64,000 nt of DNA. Origin: JAFAGX01 sp035623255 (GTDB taxonomy: Bacteria; Acidobacteriota; Terriglobia; Terriglobales; Acidobacteriaceae). Each line of letters begins with the position of its first letter. The stretch's first letter is position 1. The notes under the pieces were generated by a model, which made no database searches, had not been told where the DNA came from, and saw only the letters and a program-made list of their open reading frames with translations. The translations under genes were made by a program, and so were the position numbers. The stretch spans positions 1 to 64,000 of the forward strand of contig DASPTU010000082.1 in NCBI GenBank assembly GCA_035623255.1, read 5' to 3'. Of the stretch, positions 8,121-17,447 are shown one piece after another.

Positions 8121-9086
8121 TTACGCCGCGGTTTCGAGGAACTCTTCAATCTCATTAACTTCTTTATCGCTAAGGCGAAGTTCGCCGGCGCGCATCACTC
8201 CATTTGCCTGGCGCGCGTTGCGAGCTCCAACAATGGCCCCGGTCACTGCCGGATTGCGCAGCGTCCATGCGATGGCAACTTCCCCGGGAAGCCGGTTGTG
8301 ACGCTTGGCAATCTCCGTAAGCCGCTCTACCAACTCAAGATTGCGGGACAGCCGTGGCTCGAGAAATTCCGGATCGGAGCTCCGCCAATCATCCTTAGGG
8401 AGCTTGGCGGCGCGTTCCCGTGTCATTGCACCGCTTAGAAGACCGGACGCCATAGGCGAGTAAACAATCACGCCGATGTCCTCGCGAAGACAATACGGAA
8501 GAATGTCCTCTTCCACTGTACGATTAATGAGCGAGTAAGGAGGCTGGAGCGAGGTGATAGGGGCAATGGCCTTCGCGCGGCGCATTTGCTTCACGTTGAA
8601 ATTGGACACTCCAATCCAGCGCACTTTGCCTTCGCGTTTCAAATCCGCCAAAGTGGACCACCCTTCCTCCAACTGTGGCGAGTCCGGCTCCGGTGGCCAG
8701 TGAATCTGATACAGATCGATGACTTCCACCTGCAAACGCCGCAGACTGTTTTGCACCTCTTCACGCATGGACTCTCTCGTAAGCACGTTTTGCAGCGTGC
8801 CGGTCGAATTCCAGCGCAGGCCGCATTTAGTGAAGATGTAGGGCTTGCTGCCCGACCATCCTTTCACCGCTCGCGCCACAACTTCTTCAGAGTGTCCAAG
8901 ACCATAAGCCGGAGCGGTGTCGATCCAATTCACTCCGAGTTCCAGTGCTCGATGAATGGCGCCGATTGAGTCGTTGTCGTCCTGTCCGCCCCAGGCGAAC
9001 TGCCAGCCTGCTCCGCCGATCGCCCACGCTCCGAAGCCGACTGGAGTAATGTGCAAATCCGAGTTGCCAAGCTGCTTAGTTTGCAT
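8121..9086 (-). CDS. Aldo/keto reductase
   Basis: NAD(P)H-dependent carbonyl reductase of the AKR superfamily, 321 residues, TIM barrel. The catalytic tetrad is visible: D56 and Y61 in DTAPAYG, K87 in FTKCG, H129 in YQIHWP. The C-terminal cofactor-binding segment has AIVGARN. It resembles the general-stress YhdN/IolS group. The substrate is unknown and neighbours give no pathway. The gene is divergent from the YjbR-family gene, with 55 bp between starts. Confidence 0.92.
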   Translation of the reverse strand: MQTKQLGNSDLHITPVGFGAWAIGGAGWQFAWGGQDDNDSIGAIHRALELGVNWIDTAPAYGLGHSEEVVARAVKGWSGSKPYIFTKCGLRWNSTGTLQNVLTRESMREEVQNSLRRLQVEVIDLYQIHWPPEPDSPQLEEGWSTLADLKREGKVRWIGVSNFNVKQMRRAKAIAPITSLQPPYSLINRTVEEDILPYCLREDIGVIVYSPMASGLLSGAMTRERAAKLPKDDWRSSDPEFLEPRLSRNLELVERLTEIAKRHNRLPGEVAIAWTLRNPAVTGAIVGARNARQANGVMRAGELRLSDKEVNEIEEFLETAA

Positions 9087-9141
9087 TTCAATCTCCTATG
9101 CCGTCTTAGATACATTACGCACCACGAAGAAACTACTTTTT

Positions 9142-9516
9142 ATGAATGCTGATTCTATTCGCAAGTACTGCCTGACTTTTCCAGATGCCACCGAAAATCT
9201 GCAGTGGGAGGACGAGCTGTGCTTCAAAGTCGGCGGGAAAATCTTTGTCATGCTCGGACTCGACTCCGTGCCTCAGCGCATGTGTTTCAAATGCACGCCA
9301 GAGAAGTTTGCTGAGCTATGTGAACTGGAGGACATCCGGCCCGCGCCCTACGTTGGCCGCTACAAATGGGTCATGCTGGATCGATTGGACGCTCTGCAAG
9401 ATGGAGACCTCAGAGATTGCATCCGGCAATCTTATGAGATGGTCGCCGCCAACGCGAAGCTCAAAAGCAAGAAGAGAGATCGCAGAACATCCAAGCGTCG
9501 AAAAACCGCAAGGTGA
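9142..9516 (+). CDS. MmcQ/YjbR family DNA-binding-like protein
   Basis: A 124-residue CyaY-like-fold protein with the family pattern: IRKYCLTFPDATENLQW, LCFKVGGKIFVML, and a segment ending YVGRYKWVML. The C-terminus is a basic tail (KSKKRDRRTSKRRKTAR), which would suit nucleic-acid binding. The open frame extends to 8956, but that region overlaps the divergent reductase gene, so I take the ATG at 9142. The biochemical role of this family is not settled. Confidence 0.85.
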   Translation: MNADSIRKYCLTFPDATENLQWEDELCFKVGGKIFVMLGLDSVPQRMCFKCTPEKFAELCELEDIRPAPYVGRYKWVMLDRLDALQDGDLRDCIRQSYEMVAANAKLKSKKRDRRTSKRRKTAR

Positions 9517-9534
9517 GTTACAAGATTCTCACCT
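9511..9534. terminator. Hairpin at convergent gene ends
   Basis: AGGTGAG (9511-9517) pairs with CTCACCT (9528-9534) around a 10-base loop. The hairpin covers the stop codon of the YjbR gene and lies just before the converging BNR-repeat gene. It is not followed by a strong T-run, so termination is plausible, not certain. Confidence 0.4.
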
Positions 9535-9579
9535 GCAATTTGTGGCCAACTGGAGTCCTGAGCGTAGGTCCCAGCGTTT

Positions 9580-12500
9580 TTATTGTCCCCCTGCCGCTTG
9601 CGTCACCTTCGTTCCAGTACTCGGCGATGCCAGGTAAATTGCGGGGACATTCCCCTTCTGCATCATGTCGTTCAGCGCGACGAGGTCAGTTGTCCGGATT
9701 TCTCTCCATTGTGCGATCAACGGGGCTGCTTGCTGACTGAGCACCTCAAATGCAGCATACTCTTGCTGCGTCGGTGCGCCATCGAATTCCACGCTGCCAA
9801 CCAGCGCGTGCAATTGCTCGTCAATTAGCACCGGATAATTCAAAGTTGACTCCGAGCTCTTGGCATTGGTCTGCAGTAATTGATCCTCGATCGGCGTCAT
9901 CTTTTTGTCGAGATTTTCGGCACTGTCGGTGATTGATTTGTAGCGCACATCAACCAGCCGATCACGAACGGTACGCAGTTGAACGCGAGTCTCGCGAATT
10001 TCGCGCACAGTATCGTGCAAGTCGCTCAGTACGGCGCGCAGTTTAAGTTCCAGATCAAATTCCTTCTGCATGTCAGCCGCCGAGACGTTCACGCGCGGAT
10101 CCATTTTCAGCTCGAACGGCACCGTAAGGCTTTTCCCCTCTTCGGTAAGCCGCACCTGATACACCCCCGAAGGAGCCATCGGGCCACGTGAGCGGAACTC
10201 CGCCAAAACTTCTCCCGGCAGCTTGTGCGGACCGTCGTAGCGGAGGTCCCACGTGAATCGATTCATGCCGGCCTCGACGGGAATGGTCTCCTCGGGAGGC
10301 ACCAGTTCCGGCCATTCTGGCGGGGTTTCGGGTTGTTTCTTCTCCACGCTGGAAAATTCGCGCACGACGCTGCCCTGGGAGTCCAGGATTTGCATCGTTA
10401 CTTCGCCCTTTGGCGCGGACTTGAAAAAGTACGAGATCACCGCACCATGAGGCGGGTTTTGGCCAACCGGCTGATGGCGATCGTAGAACTCCGCAAAGTA
10501 AGTTCGGAAAATAACCGGAGGCTTGTAGAGATAAACGTCGGAATTTGCCACCTGACCGAGCTGGCGCAGCGGCGTGACGTCGTCCAGAATCCAGAACGAG
10601 CGCCCGTGCGTGGCGACTACCAGATCATCGTTCTTTACAACCAAGTCGTGAATCGGTGTCTGCGGCAGGTTTAGCTGCAAGGCCTGCCAGTTCGCACCGC
10701 CATCGAATGACACGAAAACCCCAGTCTCGGTTCCGGCATAGAGCAAGTCCTTTTGCTGAGGATCTTCGCGAACTGCATGCACGTAAGCGCCGTCGGGAAT
10801 CCCGTTGACCAGCTTCGTCCAGCTTTTGCCGTAGTCCGTCGTCTTGTAGACATAAGCTTTGAGATCGTCGAGTTTGTGGCAGTCAAGCGCGATGTAGGCC
10901 GTGCCGGCGTCATGCGGAGACGCTTCGATCATGCTTACGAGACTCCACTCCGGCATGCCTTTCGGCGTGACATTCGTCCAGTTCTTTCCGCCATCACGCG
11001 TGATGTGCACAAGACCATCGTCGCTGCCAGCCCACAGAAGATCTTTCTGCACCGGCGATTCGGCAATCGTAAATACGGTGTCGTAATACTCGACGCTGGT
11101 GTTGTCCTTGGTGATCGGTCCTCCCGAGGATTCCTGCTTGCTCTTGTCGTTGCGGGTAAGGTCGGGGCTGATTACCGTCCAGCTCAGGCCATGGTTCGTG
11201 CTCTTGAAAACGACTTCAGCAGCCGTATAAATCACGTCCGGGTCATGTGGAGAAACGATGATGGGTTCGGTCCAGCCCAGGCGGTATTTCATGTCTTTGG
11301 CGCCATGTCCCGAGTAATCGACCGGCCACACCGTAATGTCCTGCAGCTGCAGCGTGCGCTTGTCCCAGCGCGTCATCAGGCCGTTCCCTGAACCCGCATA
11401 CACTCGGTTGGCATCACGCGGATCAGGAACTACATAACCGCTCTCGCCACCACCCACGTCGTACCAGTGCTGGCGGCCAATGTAGCCGTCGTCAGCCCGG
11501 CTGGCGATCGCGACCGTGCTGTTGTCCTGCTGTGCACCGTAAACGTAATACAGGAACTGGTTATCAGTGGCGACGTGATAGAACTGGGCTGTAGGTTGGT
11601 TGTACTGGGTCGTCCAGTTCTTGCCTCCATCCACAGTTATCGTGGCGCCGCCGTCATTGCCGTTGATCATGCGCTGAGGATTTGTGGGATCGATCCAAAG
11701 CCCGTGGTGGTCCCCGTGCGGCGCAGGCAAAAGCGTCAAGCTTCTGCCCCCATCACTGGAACGAAACATGCCCGTGTTCAGCATGTAGACCGTGTCGGCA
11801 CTCTTCGGGTCGGCGAAAATGTGCGTGAAGTACCAGGCCCGCTGCGTCAGGCGCTGATCGTCGTTGACCTTGGTCCAGCTGTCGCCGCCGTCATCCGAAC
11901 GATAGAGACCACTACCGTCCTTGGCCTCGATCAGCGCGTAAACGCGATTCGAATCAGCTCCGGAAACCGAGACTCCAATTCGCCCCATAATCCCGCTGGG
12001 TAGCCCGTGGCCTTCGAGGCGCTTCCACGTCACGCCCCCGTCCGCCGATCGGTACAGTCCGCTGCCAGGCCCGCCGCTGCTCAAACTCCATGGAGTTCTT
12101 TGCACTTCGTAGAGCGCTCCAAACACAACATTCGGATTGCTCGGATCAAACACCACATCGATGGCGCCCGTCTTGTCATCTTTGTACAAAACTTTGGTCC
12201 AGGTTTTTCCGCCATCGGTTGTGCGAAACACGCCCCGCTCAACGTTCGGCCCGTACGCATGGCCAAGGGCGGCAACCAGCACGATGTCGGAATTACGAGG
12301 ATCAATGATGACACTGGCGATATGTTGCGTGTCTTTCAGCCCGATGTTCGTCCACGTTTTGCCCCCGTCGCTGGACTTGTACACGCCATTTCCATACGAG
12401 ATGTTGCCGCGAATGCAAGCCTCGCCGGTGCCCACGTAAATCACGTTGTGATTGGAATCGGCGACTGCGATAGCGCCGATAGAAGAGACGGCTTCTTTGT

Positions 12501-12765
12501 CAAAGAGCGGCTGCCAATTCAGCCCACCATCGGTGGTACGCCAAACGCCACCCGCAACGCCGCCAAAATAAAACGTGTAAGGATCGCCGGGAACTCCGGT
12601 GACTGCGAGTACGCGGCCGCCGCGATATGGCCCGATTGAACGCCACTTCATCCCTTTGAAAAGACTTTGATCGTAGGTGGTGGCAGCCTGGCTAATCTGC
12701 CCAGCAAAACAGGAAAGAAGAAAGACGCACCACAGCACCACAAAACAGTTGCGAGAGTTTTTCAT
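9580..12765 (-). CDS. Secreted BNR-repeat (sortilin/VPS10-like) beta-propeller protein
   Basis: A 1061-residue exported protein. The N-terminus has a signal peptide (hydrophobic core about 8-22, ending near SQAATT). From about residue 35 to 720 it carries many Asp-box repeats of the S/T-x-DGG-x-x-W type (for example TTDGGLNW, SSDGGKTW, SDDGGDSW, TRDGGKNW), forming one or two beta-propellers. Similar proteins are annotated as glycosyl hydrolases or photosystem-II-stability-factor-like, but no catalytic residues can be assigned. The C-terminal 300 residues are a helical, propeller-free region. Such proteins are common and multicopy in Acidobacteriota; function is unknown. Confidence 0.9.
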   Translation of the reverse strand: MKNSRNCFVVLWCVFLLSCFAGQISQAATTYDQSLFKGMKWRSIGPYRGGRVLAVTGVPGDPYTFYFGGVAGGVWRTTDGGLNWQPLFDKEAVSSIGAIAVADSNHNVIYVGTGEACIRGNISYGNGVYKSSDGGKTWTNIGLKDTQHIASVIIDPRNSDIVLVAALGHAYGPNVERGVFRTTDGGKTWTKVLYKDDKTGAIDVVFDPSNPNVVFGALYEVQRTPWSLSSGGPGSGLYRSADGGVTWKRLEGHGLPSGIMGRIGVSVSGADSNRVYALIEAKDGSGLYRSDDGGDSWTKVNDDQRLTQRAWYFTHIFADPKSADTVYMLNTGMFRSSDGGRSLTLLPAPHGDHHGLWIDPTNPQRMINGNDGGATITVDGGKNWTTQYNQPTAQFYHVATDNQFLYYVYGAQQDNSTVAIASRADDGYIGRQHWYDVGGGESGYVVPDPRDANRVYAGSGNGLMTRWDKRTLQLQDITVWPVDYSGHGAKDMKYRLGWTEPIIVSPHDPDVIYTAAEVVFKSTNHGLSWTVISPDLTRNDKSKQESSGGPITKDNTSVEYYDTVFTIAESPVQKDLLWAGSDDGLVHITRDGGKNWTNVTPKGMPEWSLVSMIEASPHDAGTAYIALDCHKLDDLKAYVYKTTDYGKSWTKLVNGIPDGAYVHAVREDPQQKDLLYAGTETGVFVSFDGGANWQALQLNLPQTPIHDLVVKNDDLVVATHGRSFWILDDVTPLRQLGQVANSDVYLYKPPVIFRTYFAEFYDRHQPVGQNPPHGAVISYFFKSAPKGEVTMQILDSQGSVVREFSSVEKKQPETPPEWPELVPPEETIPVEAGMNRFTWDLRYDGPHKLPGEVLAEFRSRGPMAPSGVYQVRLTEEGKSLTVPFELKMDPRVNVSAADMQKEFDLELKLRAVLSDLHDTVREIRETRVQLRTVRDRLVDVRYKSITDSAENLDKKMTPIEDQLLQTNAKSSESTLNYPVLIDEQLHALVGSVEFDGAPTQQEYAAFEVLSQQAAPLIAQWREIRTTDLVALNDMMQKGNVPAIYLASPSTGTKVTQAAGGQ

Positions 12766-12871
12766 GGCAGCAATTCTCCGGAAAGACGAGCGCGCATAGT
12801 CTAGCTTATTTTGGCTTGTTTAGCAGAGCTTGTCGCTGCCACGCCGAGTGTGCGGCAGGGAATTGCAATAC

Positions 12872-12900
12872 AAGAAAAACGCGCGGAAGGTCGCCGCGCG
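12872..12900 (-). terminator. Intrinsic terminator downstream of galT
   Basis: Read on the minus strand: a perfect 7-bp stem (12900-12894 pairing with 12886-12880, sequence CGCGCGG/CCGCGCG) with a 7-base loop, followed directly by TTTTT (12879-12875). It is 22 bp past the galT stop and 100 bp before the next minus-strand gene. Confidence 0.85.
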
Positions 12901-12922
12901 CCGGCATCATCTGTCGCAGTTA

Positions 12923-13963
12923 TTAGCCCACCACAGCAGGCATCTGCTCTTCTATCCCCGCCTCACGGAGAAACTTCGCAGCTTCCTCGGGTGGCGTCGG
13001 GTTGATGTAGAAACCAGTGCCCCACTCAAATCCTGCTGTCTTGGTCAACTTGGGCATGAATTCGATGTGCCAGTGGTAATGATCGTTTGTCGGGTCCTGC
13101 ACCGGCGAAGTGTGGATTACGAGGTTATACGGAGGATTGTCGAGCACACGATCCGCGCGCATGAGCAGATTCTTTAAAGCTTTCGCCAGATTCTCGAACA
13201 TGTGCGACGACGAATTCTCGAACGCCGATTCATGTTGCTTGGGCAAAATCCAGGTTTCAAACGGAAAGCGCGGGGCGTAAGGCGCAAGCGTCAGAAAGTC
13301 TTCATTCTCGGCGACGACGCGAGTGCCCGACTCGGTCTCCTGCCGGATAATGTCGCAAAAAACGCAGCGCTCTTTGTAGATGTAGTACTGCTTGGCACCT
13401 TCGATTTCTTCGGTCAGATAAATCGGCAGCATCGGCAACGCAATCAATTGCGAGTGTGCGTGTTCAAGCGATGCGCCCGCCGCCTCGCCATGATTCTTGA
13501 AAATCAGGATGAATTTGAAGCGGCGGTCTTTCTTCAAATCGAGAATGCGGTCACGGAAGGTCCACAGTACATCCTCGATGCGTTTCGGCTGCAGCGTCGC
13601 CAGAGTTGCATTGTGATCGGGAGTTTCAATGATGACTTCGTGGGCCCCGATGCCATTCATTCGATCGAACATTCCCTCAGCCTGCCGGTTCAGGCTGCCC
13701 TCTATACCTAACGCCGGGAATTTGTTTGGAACGACGCGCACGGTCCAACCCGGGGTATCCCGCTGCGGCGGTGGGCCGCCGTTCGGATTAGGCCGATAGG
13801 CTTGAATTTCCGGAGGAGTCTTGCTCTCGTTGCCATAACAGAAGGGACAGAAGCCGCCTTTGATTTTTACCGCGTCACGCGCGAAATCTGTGGGCCGCTT
13901 GGCCCGGTCGGTGGAAATGATCACCCACCGGCCCACGATTGGATCTTTTCTAAGCTCGGGCAC
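12923..13963 (-). CDS. galT: Galactose-1-phosphate uridylyltransferase
   Basis: Leloir-pathway enzyme exchanging UMP between UDP-glucose and galactose-1-phosphate, 346 residues. The active-site motif HAHSQ (H168, H170, Q172; H170 would carry the UMP) is intact, and two Cys pairs (C39/C42 and C200/C203) are likely zinc ligands. The GTG start at 13963 is preceded by AAAGGA at good spacing. GalK and GalE are not nearby, so it may serve nucleotide-sugar interconversion for envelope polysaccharide. It ends in a strong intrinsic terminator. Confidence 0.94.
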   Translation of the reverse strand: MPELRKDPIVGRWVIISTDRAKRPTDFARDAVKIKGGFCPFCYGNESKTPPEIQAYRPNPNGGPPPQRDTPGWTVRVVPNKFPALGIEGSLNRQAEGMFDRMNGIGAHEVIIETPDHNATLATLQPKRIEDVLWTFRDRILDLKKDRRFKFILIFKNHGEAAGASLEHAHSQLIALPMLPIYLTEEIEGAKQYYIYKERCVFCDIIRQETESGTRVVAENEDFLTLAPYAPRFPFETWILPKQHESAFENSSSHMFENLAKALKNLLMRADRVLDNPPYNLVIHTSPVQDPTNDHYHWHIEFMPKLTKTAGFEWGTGFYINPTPPEEAAKFLREAGIEEQMPAVVG

Positions 13964-14008
13964 TGATTAAATCCTTTCAATATGACCGATAAACGCGAAA
14001 CTTAAATT

Positions 14009-14458
14009 TTACTCCACGGGGAAGGCATTCTGAAATAACTCAAACTGCGGCCGGCCGAATTGAAAATCATAATATACGGAAATCACGTCAAAGCGCCATT
14101 GGCACGGGAGTGCCATGTGGCGCAAGTAATCGCGGGCGACGGACGCAAGCGTGCGCTGCTTGTCGCGATCCACGGCCGCTTCAGCAGGTTTGACATCGTG
14201 GGTGGTGCGCGTCTTCACCTCGACGAAGCACAAGACGTCTTTGTCCCATCCGATGAGATCGATTTCCCCGCGATGATGCGGCGAACGGAAGTTTCGTGCC
14301 ACCATGACATATCCGTGGCGGCGCAAATAAAAGTATGCCTCCTCTTCACCGCGTTTTCCGGTGCGTTGATGTTCGGGGCTCTTGTCAGAATCCGTGGTGT
14401 GTTCGGTTAGGCGATCCAGAGTGCGGATCAGAGCATGGGTCAGGCGGCCGGAAAACAT
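14009..14458 (-). CDS. YraN/UPF0102 family protein
   Basis: A 149-residue protein with the YraN core: TGKRGEEEAYFYLRRHGY, then RGEIDLIG and CFVEVKTR, the E-x-D / E-V-K pattern of a PD-(D/E)XK nuclease fold. The upstream frame to 14530 adds a cysteine-rich stretch unlike the family, so I choose the ATG at 14458; no clear ribosome-binding site decides it. Function is unproven in the family. Flanked by galT and an EamA exporter. Confidence 0.85.
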   Translation of the reverse strand: MFSGRLTHALIRTLDRLTEHTTDSDKSPEHQRTGKRGEEEAYFYLRRHGYVMVARNFRSPHHRGEIDLIGWDKDVLCFVEVKTRTTHDVKPAEAAVDRDKQRTLASVARDYLRHMALPCQWRFDVISVYYDFQFGRPQFELFQNAFPVE

Positions 14459-14538
14459 TCTGCAATCAGAATATGCACAGCAACTCTTCCGATCTGTGAC
14501 CGATATCACGATCACGGAATGTGCGTTCACTCATGGAA

Positions 14539-15519
14539 CTATTCGCCGCAGACTTCGCAATCCAACGCCTCAGCAGTGCTGGCTTCGAGCGGGCCGGCAG
14601 CAGCGATCTTCTGAGTGGGAACTATGCGTGGAAGTTTCCGGCCGCGGGCCGCGTTCACAACTAAAACGCCTCCCAGCGCGAGTGCGCCGCCGACGAGCGA
14701 CAGCACTCGCGGTACTTCCCCTAGCCAAATCCAGGCAATGCCGATGGCAAGGACCGGAATGAGATAGAGCAGTGTGGTAATGCGTCCAGCCGGACCATGC
14801 GAAAGAACGTACGCCCAAGCCACGTATGCCAATGCTCCGGGGAAGATTCCGAGATAGATCACAGCTAAAGTGCCGCTGGCAGGAGCTGTCAGCAAAACGT
14901 GGAATAGCCCTCCGCCGAACGGCAGCATAAGGAGCGTTCCGATCCAGATCGAGTAAGCAGTAAACTCCAGCGCGCTGTAGCGGCTGAGGAAATGTTTTTG
15001 TTGCACAATGTATACGGCAGAGGTGATCGCAGCCGCGAGAATGATAAGCGCTTGCGGCGAAAGACGAATGCCTTGGCCTTCCCCGCTGGCGATCAGTGCA
15101 ACTCCTGCAAAACTCACCAGCACGCCAAGCCAGCCGCGAAGCGAGATGCGCTCCTTCAGCACCATGCCGGCCAGCAATGACGTCCAGATCGGCACTGATG
15201 CGATCAGCAGGCTGGCCGCACCCGCACTGACGCGGGTTTCTCCGTAGTTCAGTGCGAGGTTGTAAAAGCTGATGCCAACAATCCCGCAGAGAGTCAGGCC
15301 GGGAATGTCGCGCAACTCAGGAGGCCGGAAGTGGGCGATTGCTGCGTAGACAACCAGGGTCAACGAAGCCACAATGAAGCGCAAAACCGCGAGTTGTCCC
15401 GGAGAGTACGAGTGTAGACCTGCCCGGATCCCAGCAAAAGCCGAAGCCCAAAGTATCAGGGTGGCAGCCAGGGCAAGCAGCGTACGAGTTGTGAATTGCC
15501 GGATCAAGGCGTTGTTCAC
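14539..15519 (-). CDS. EamA/DMT-family permease
   Basis: A 326-residue inner-membrane exporter with two EamA repeats (about 20-150 and 165-300), ten predicted helices. The family motif around ETRVSAGAASLLIASVPI ends repeat one, and PVLAIGIAWIWLGE closes repeat two. These proteins export amino acids, metabolites or drugs; the substrate is unknown. The C-terminal 30 residues form a hydrophilic tail with a closing CEVCGE, which is unusual for the family but may be incidental. A second, divergent EamA gene is 3 kb away at 17855. Confidence 0.9.
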   Translation of the reverse strand: MNNALIRQFTTRTLLALAATLILWASAFAGIRAGLHSYSPGQLAVLRFIVASLTLVVYAAIAHFRPPELRDIPGLTLCGIVGISFYNLALNYGETRVSAGAASLLIASVPIWTSLLAGMVLKERISLRGWLGVLVSFAGVALIASGEGQGIRLSPQALIILAAAITSAVYIVQQKHFLSRYSALEFTAYSIWIGTLLMLPFGGGLFHVLLTAPASGTLAVIYLGIFPGALAYVAWAYVLSHGPAGRITTLLYLIPVLAIGIAWIWLGEVPRVLSLVGGALALGGVLVVNAARGRKLPRIVPTQKIAAAGPLEASTAEALDCEVCGE

Positions 15520-15604
15520 CCATAAGAGCGAAGTTCAATCGATGGATGCGTGCGGCAAACCTTCGCCGCGATTTCTTTGTGCCAGACTGCACGGTCACAA
15601 TTGC

Positions 15605-16063
15605 CTAGAAAACAAATAGATCACCATGGCGGATTACACCAGTGGTCAGGACTTGGGCGCGCAATCCTCCGCGATGTCGCAAACCCTTGATCAGCGGCTC
15701 CGCGGTTAGCTTCTCGAGGTGTTCGCAGGGTTCGCAGAGTCGAATGCCGCGAACTTTTACCTCACCGATCCGAAACTCGCGCCCAACGAGATGGTTCAGG
15801 GCTACGCCCCGAGTCACGATATTGCGACGCGCAGTTCCCGGCTCGATGTCCACGTGGTAATCGCGCTTCAGTGCTTCAATCGCCTCGCTTTCAATCAGGG
15901 TCAACTCGCGGTCGGGCTTCGGCTGCGAAAAAGTTCCGGTTCCTGACGCATAGCGGTCCCCTTCCAGACCCGCTCCCGGGATCGCCTTCACGTCTTCAAC
16001 CCGGCGCATAGGCGCCTTCGCGGCTGACGCAATGTAGATCGACTCAACCATTCCCTGAGACAC
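15605..16063 (-). CDS. MOSC domain protein
   Basis: A 152-residue stand-alone MOSC domain, the fold of molybdenum-cofactor sulfurase C-termini and YiiM-like proteins. Visible marks: GAGLEGDRYASGTGTF near the N-terminus and LCEPCEHLE carrying the conserved cysteine. The GTG at 16063 has GGAG 7 bases upstream, which fixes the start. It is immediately downstream of the aminotransferase gene (35 bp) on the same strand. Likely role is molybdopterin-linked sulfur or hydroxylamine chemistry, but this is not shown by context. Confidence 0.85.
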   Translation of the reverse strand: MSQGMVESIYIASAAKAPMRRVEDVKAIPGAGLEGDRYASGTGTFSQPKPDRELTLIESEAIEALKRDYHVDIEPGTARRNIVTRGVALNHLVGREFRIGEVKVRGIRLCEPCEHLEKLTAEPLIKGLRHRGGLRAQVLTTGVIRHGDLFVF

Positions 16064-16097
16064 AGCAAATCTCCTGCACAGACCTCGAAGGCCGCGC

Positions 16098-17447
16098 CTA
16101 TGCGCTCTTTTCTACGATCGAAATTGCCTCTTCGAGCGTATCCATAGCCACGTCGGCTTCTTCTTTCGTGACAATCAACGGCGGCGCGATGCGGATGGTG
16201 CTCGGACCACAGCCAAGAAACAGAACCCCCCGCTCAAAGGCAAACTGGACAATTTCGTCTCGTTGAGGAGCAGCGAGTTCTTTTGTGTTCTTGTCTTTGA
16301 CGATCTCGACGCCGATCATCAAACCCCGGCCTCGCACATCGCCTACCAGCTTGTGCTTGCTGGGCCAGTCGGCCATCCTCTTGATCATATGACTGCCGAC
16401 TTCAGTTGCATTCTTGAGCAACCCTTCGCGCTCGATTACATCGAGCGTGGCCAATGCGGCAGCAATGCAAACCGGATTTCCGCCGAACGTGGATGCGTGG
16501 GAACCCGGAACCCAGTCCATGATGTCAGCTTTAGTGATGGTCACGCCGAGAGGCATCCCGGACGCAATTCCTTTGGCGACGCAAACGATGTCGGGTTGAA
16601 CTCCGGTGTGCTCGACAGCCCACCATTTGCCGGTGCGTCCCACTCCGCTTTGCACTTCGTCGACTACCAGCAGAATTCCGTGACGGTCGCAAATCCGCCG
16701 CAATTCCTGCATGAACACGGTCGGCGCGATCACGTATCCACCCTCACCCTGGATCGGCTCGACAAAAATCGCCGCTACTTCCTCAGGCGGGAGGCTGGTT
16801 CGGAAAAGCTTGTCTTCGATGAAACGAGCGCAACTCAAAGCAAACGCCTCGGGCTCCTGCCCGCCGGCGTCGCGATACACATCGGGATAGCGAATGTGCG
16901 TCACACCCGGAACCAGCGGGGCAAACCGCCTCTTCTGCTGGGGCTTCGAGGCGGTCAGCGAGAGGGCTCCCATGGTTCGTCCGTGAAATGCGCCGTAAAA
17001 AGCGATCACATTTTGCCGCTTGGTATGGTAACGGGCCAGCTTCAAAGCAGACTCAATGGCTTCGGTTCCTGAATTGCCGTAATAGATTCTGTGCGGGCCG
17101 GCCATCGGAGCAATCTTTGACAGCCTCTCAGCCAAGGTCACCATGTTTTCGTAATAGAAGTCCGTGCCGGACATGTGAATCAGTTCCCCGGCTTGATGTT
17201 GAATCGCAGCAACCACGTGCGGATGGCAATGGCCGGTGGAAACTACGGCAATGCCGGCAGAGAAGTCAAAGAATTCGTTTCCGTCGACGTCGGTGATGAC
17301 GATCCCGCGTCCTTTTTTCGCCACCATGGGATAAGAACGGGTGTAAGAAGGTGAAATGAATCTCTCGTCGCCATCGAGGACGCGCTTGGCATTGGGACCG
17401 GGCAGGGCGGTCTTGAGTTTCGGTGCAATCAAGGTATTCGTCGGCAT
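16098..17447 (-). CDS. Class-III aminotransferase (4-aminobutyrate/ornithine type)
   Basis: PLP-dependent enzyme of 449 residues. It has FDFSAGIAVVSTGHCHP in the substrate region, GRTMGALSLT, the cofactor Asp in LLVVDEVQSG, and the Schiff-base lysine in CVAKGIASG. The closest functional group is GABA/acetylornithine/lysine aminotransferase; sequence alone does not separate these. The ATG at 17447 follows GGAGGA at ideal spacing; the frame opens 4 codons earlier at a TTG, which I reject. Upstream lies a dyad-rich 400-bp region. Downstream is the MOSC gene. Confidence 0.9.
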   Translation of the reverse strand: MPTNTLIAPKLKTALPGPNAKRVLDGDERFISPSYTRSYPMVAKKGRGIVITDVDGNEFFDFSAGIAVVSTGHCHPHVVAAIQHQAGELIHMSGTDFYYENMVTLAERLSKIAPMAGPHRIYYGNSGTEAIESALKLARYHTKRQNVIAFYGAFHGRTMGALSLTASKPQQKRRFAPLVPGVTHIRYPDVYRDAGGQEPEAFALSCARFIEDKLFRTSLPPEEVAAIFVEPIQGEGGYVIAPTVFMQELRRICDRHGILLVVDEVQSGVGRTGKWWAVEHTGVQPDIVCVAKGIASGMPLGVTITKADIMDWVPGSHASTFGGNPVCIAAALATLDVIEREGLLKNATEVGSHMIKRMADWPSKHKLVGDVRGRGLMIGVEIVKDKNTKELAAPQRDEIVQFAFERGVLFLGCGPSTIRIAPPLIVTKEEADVAMDTLEEAISIVEKSA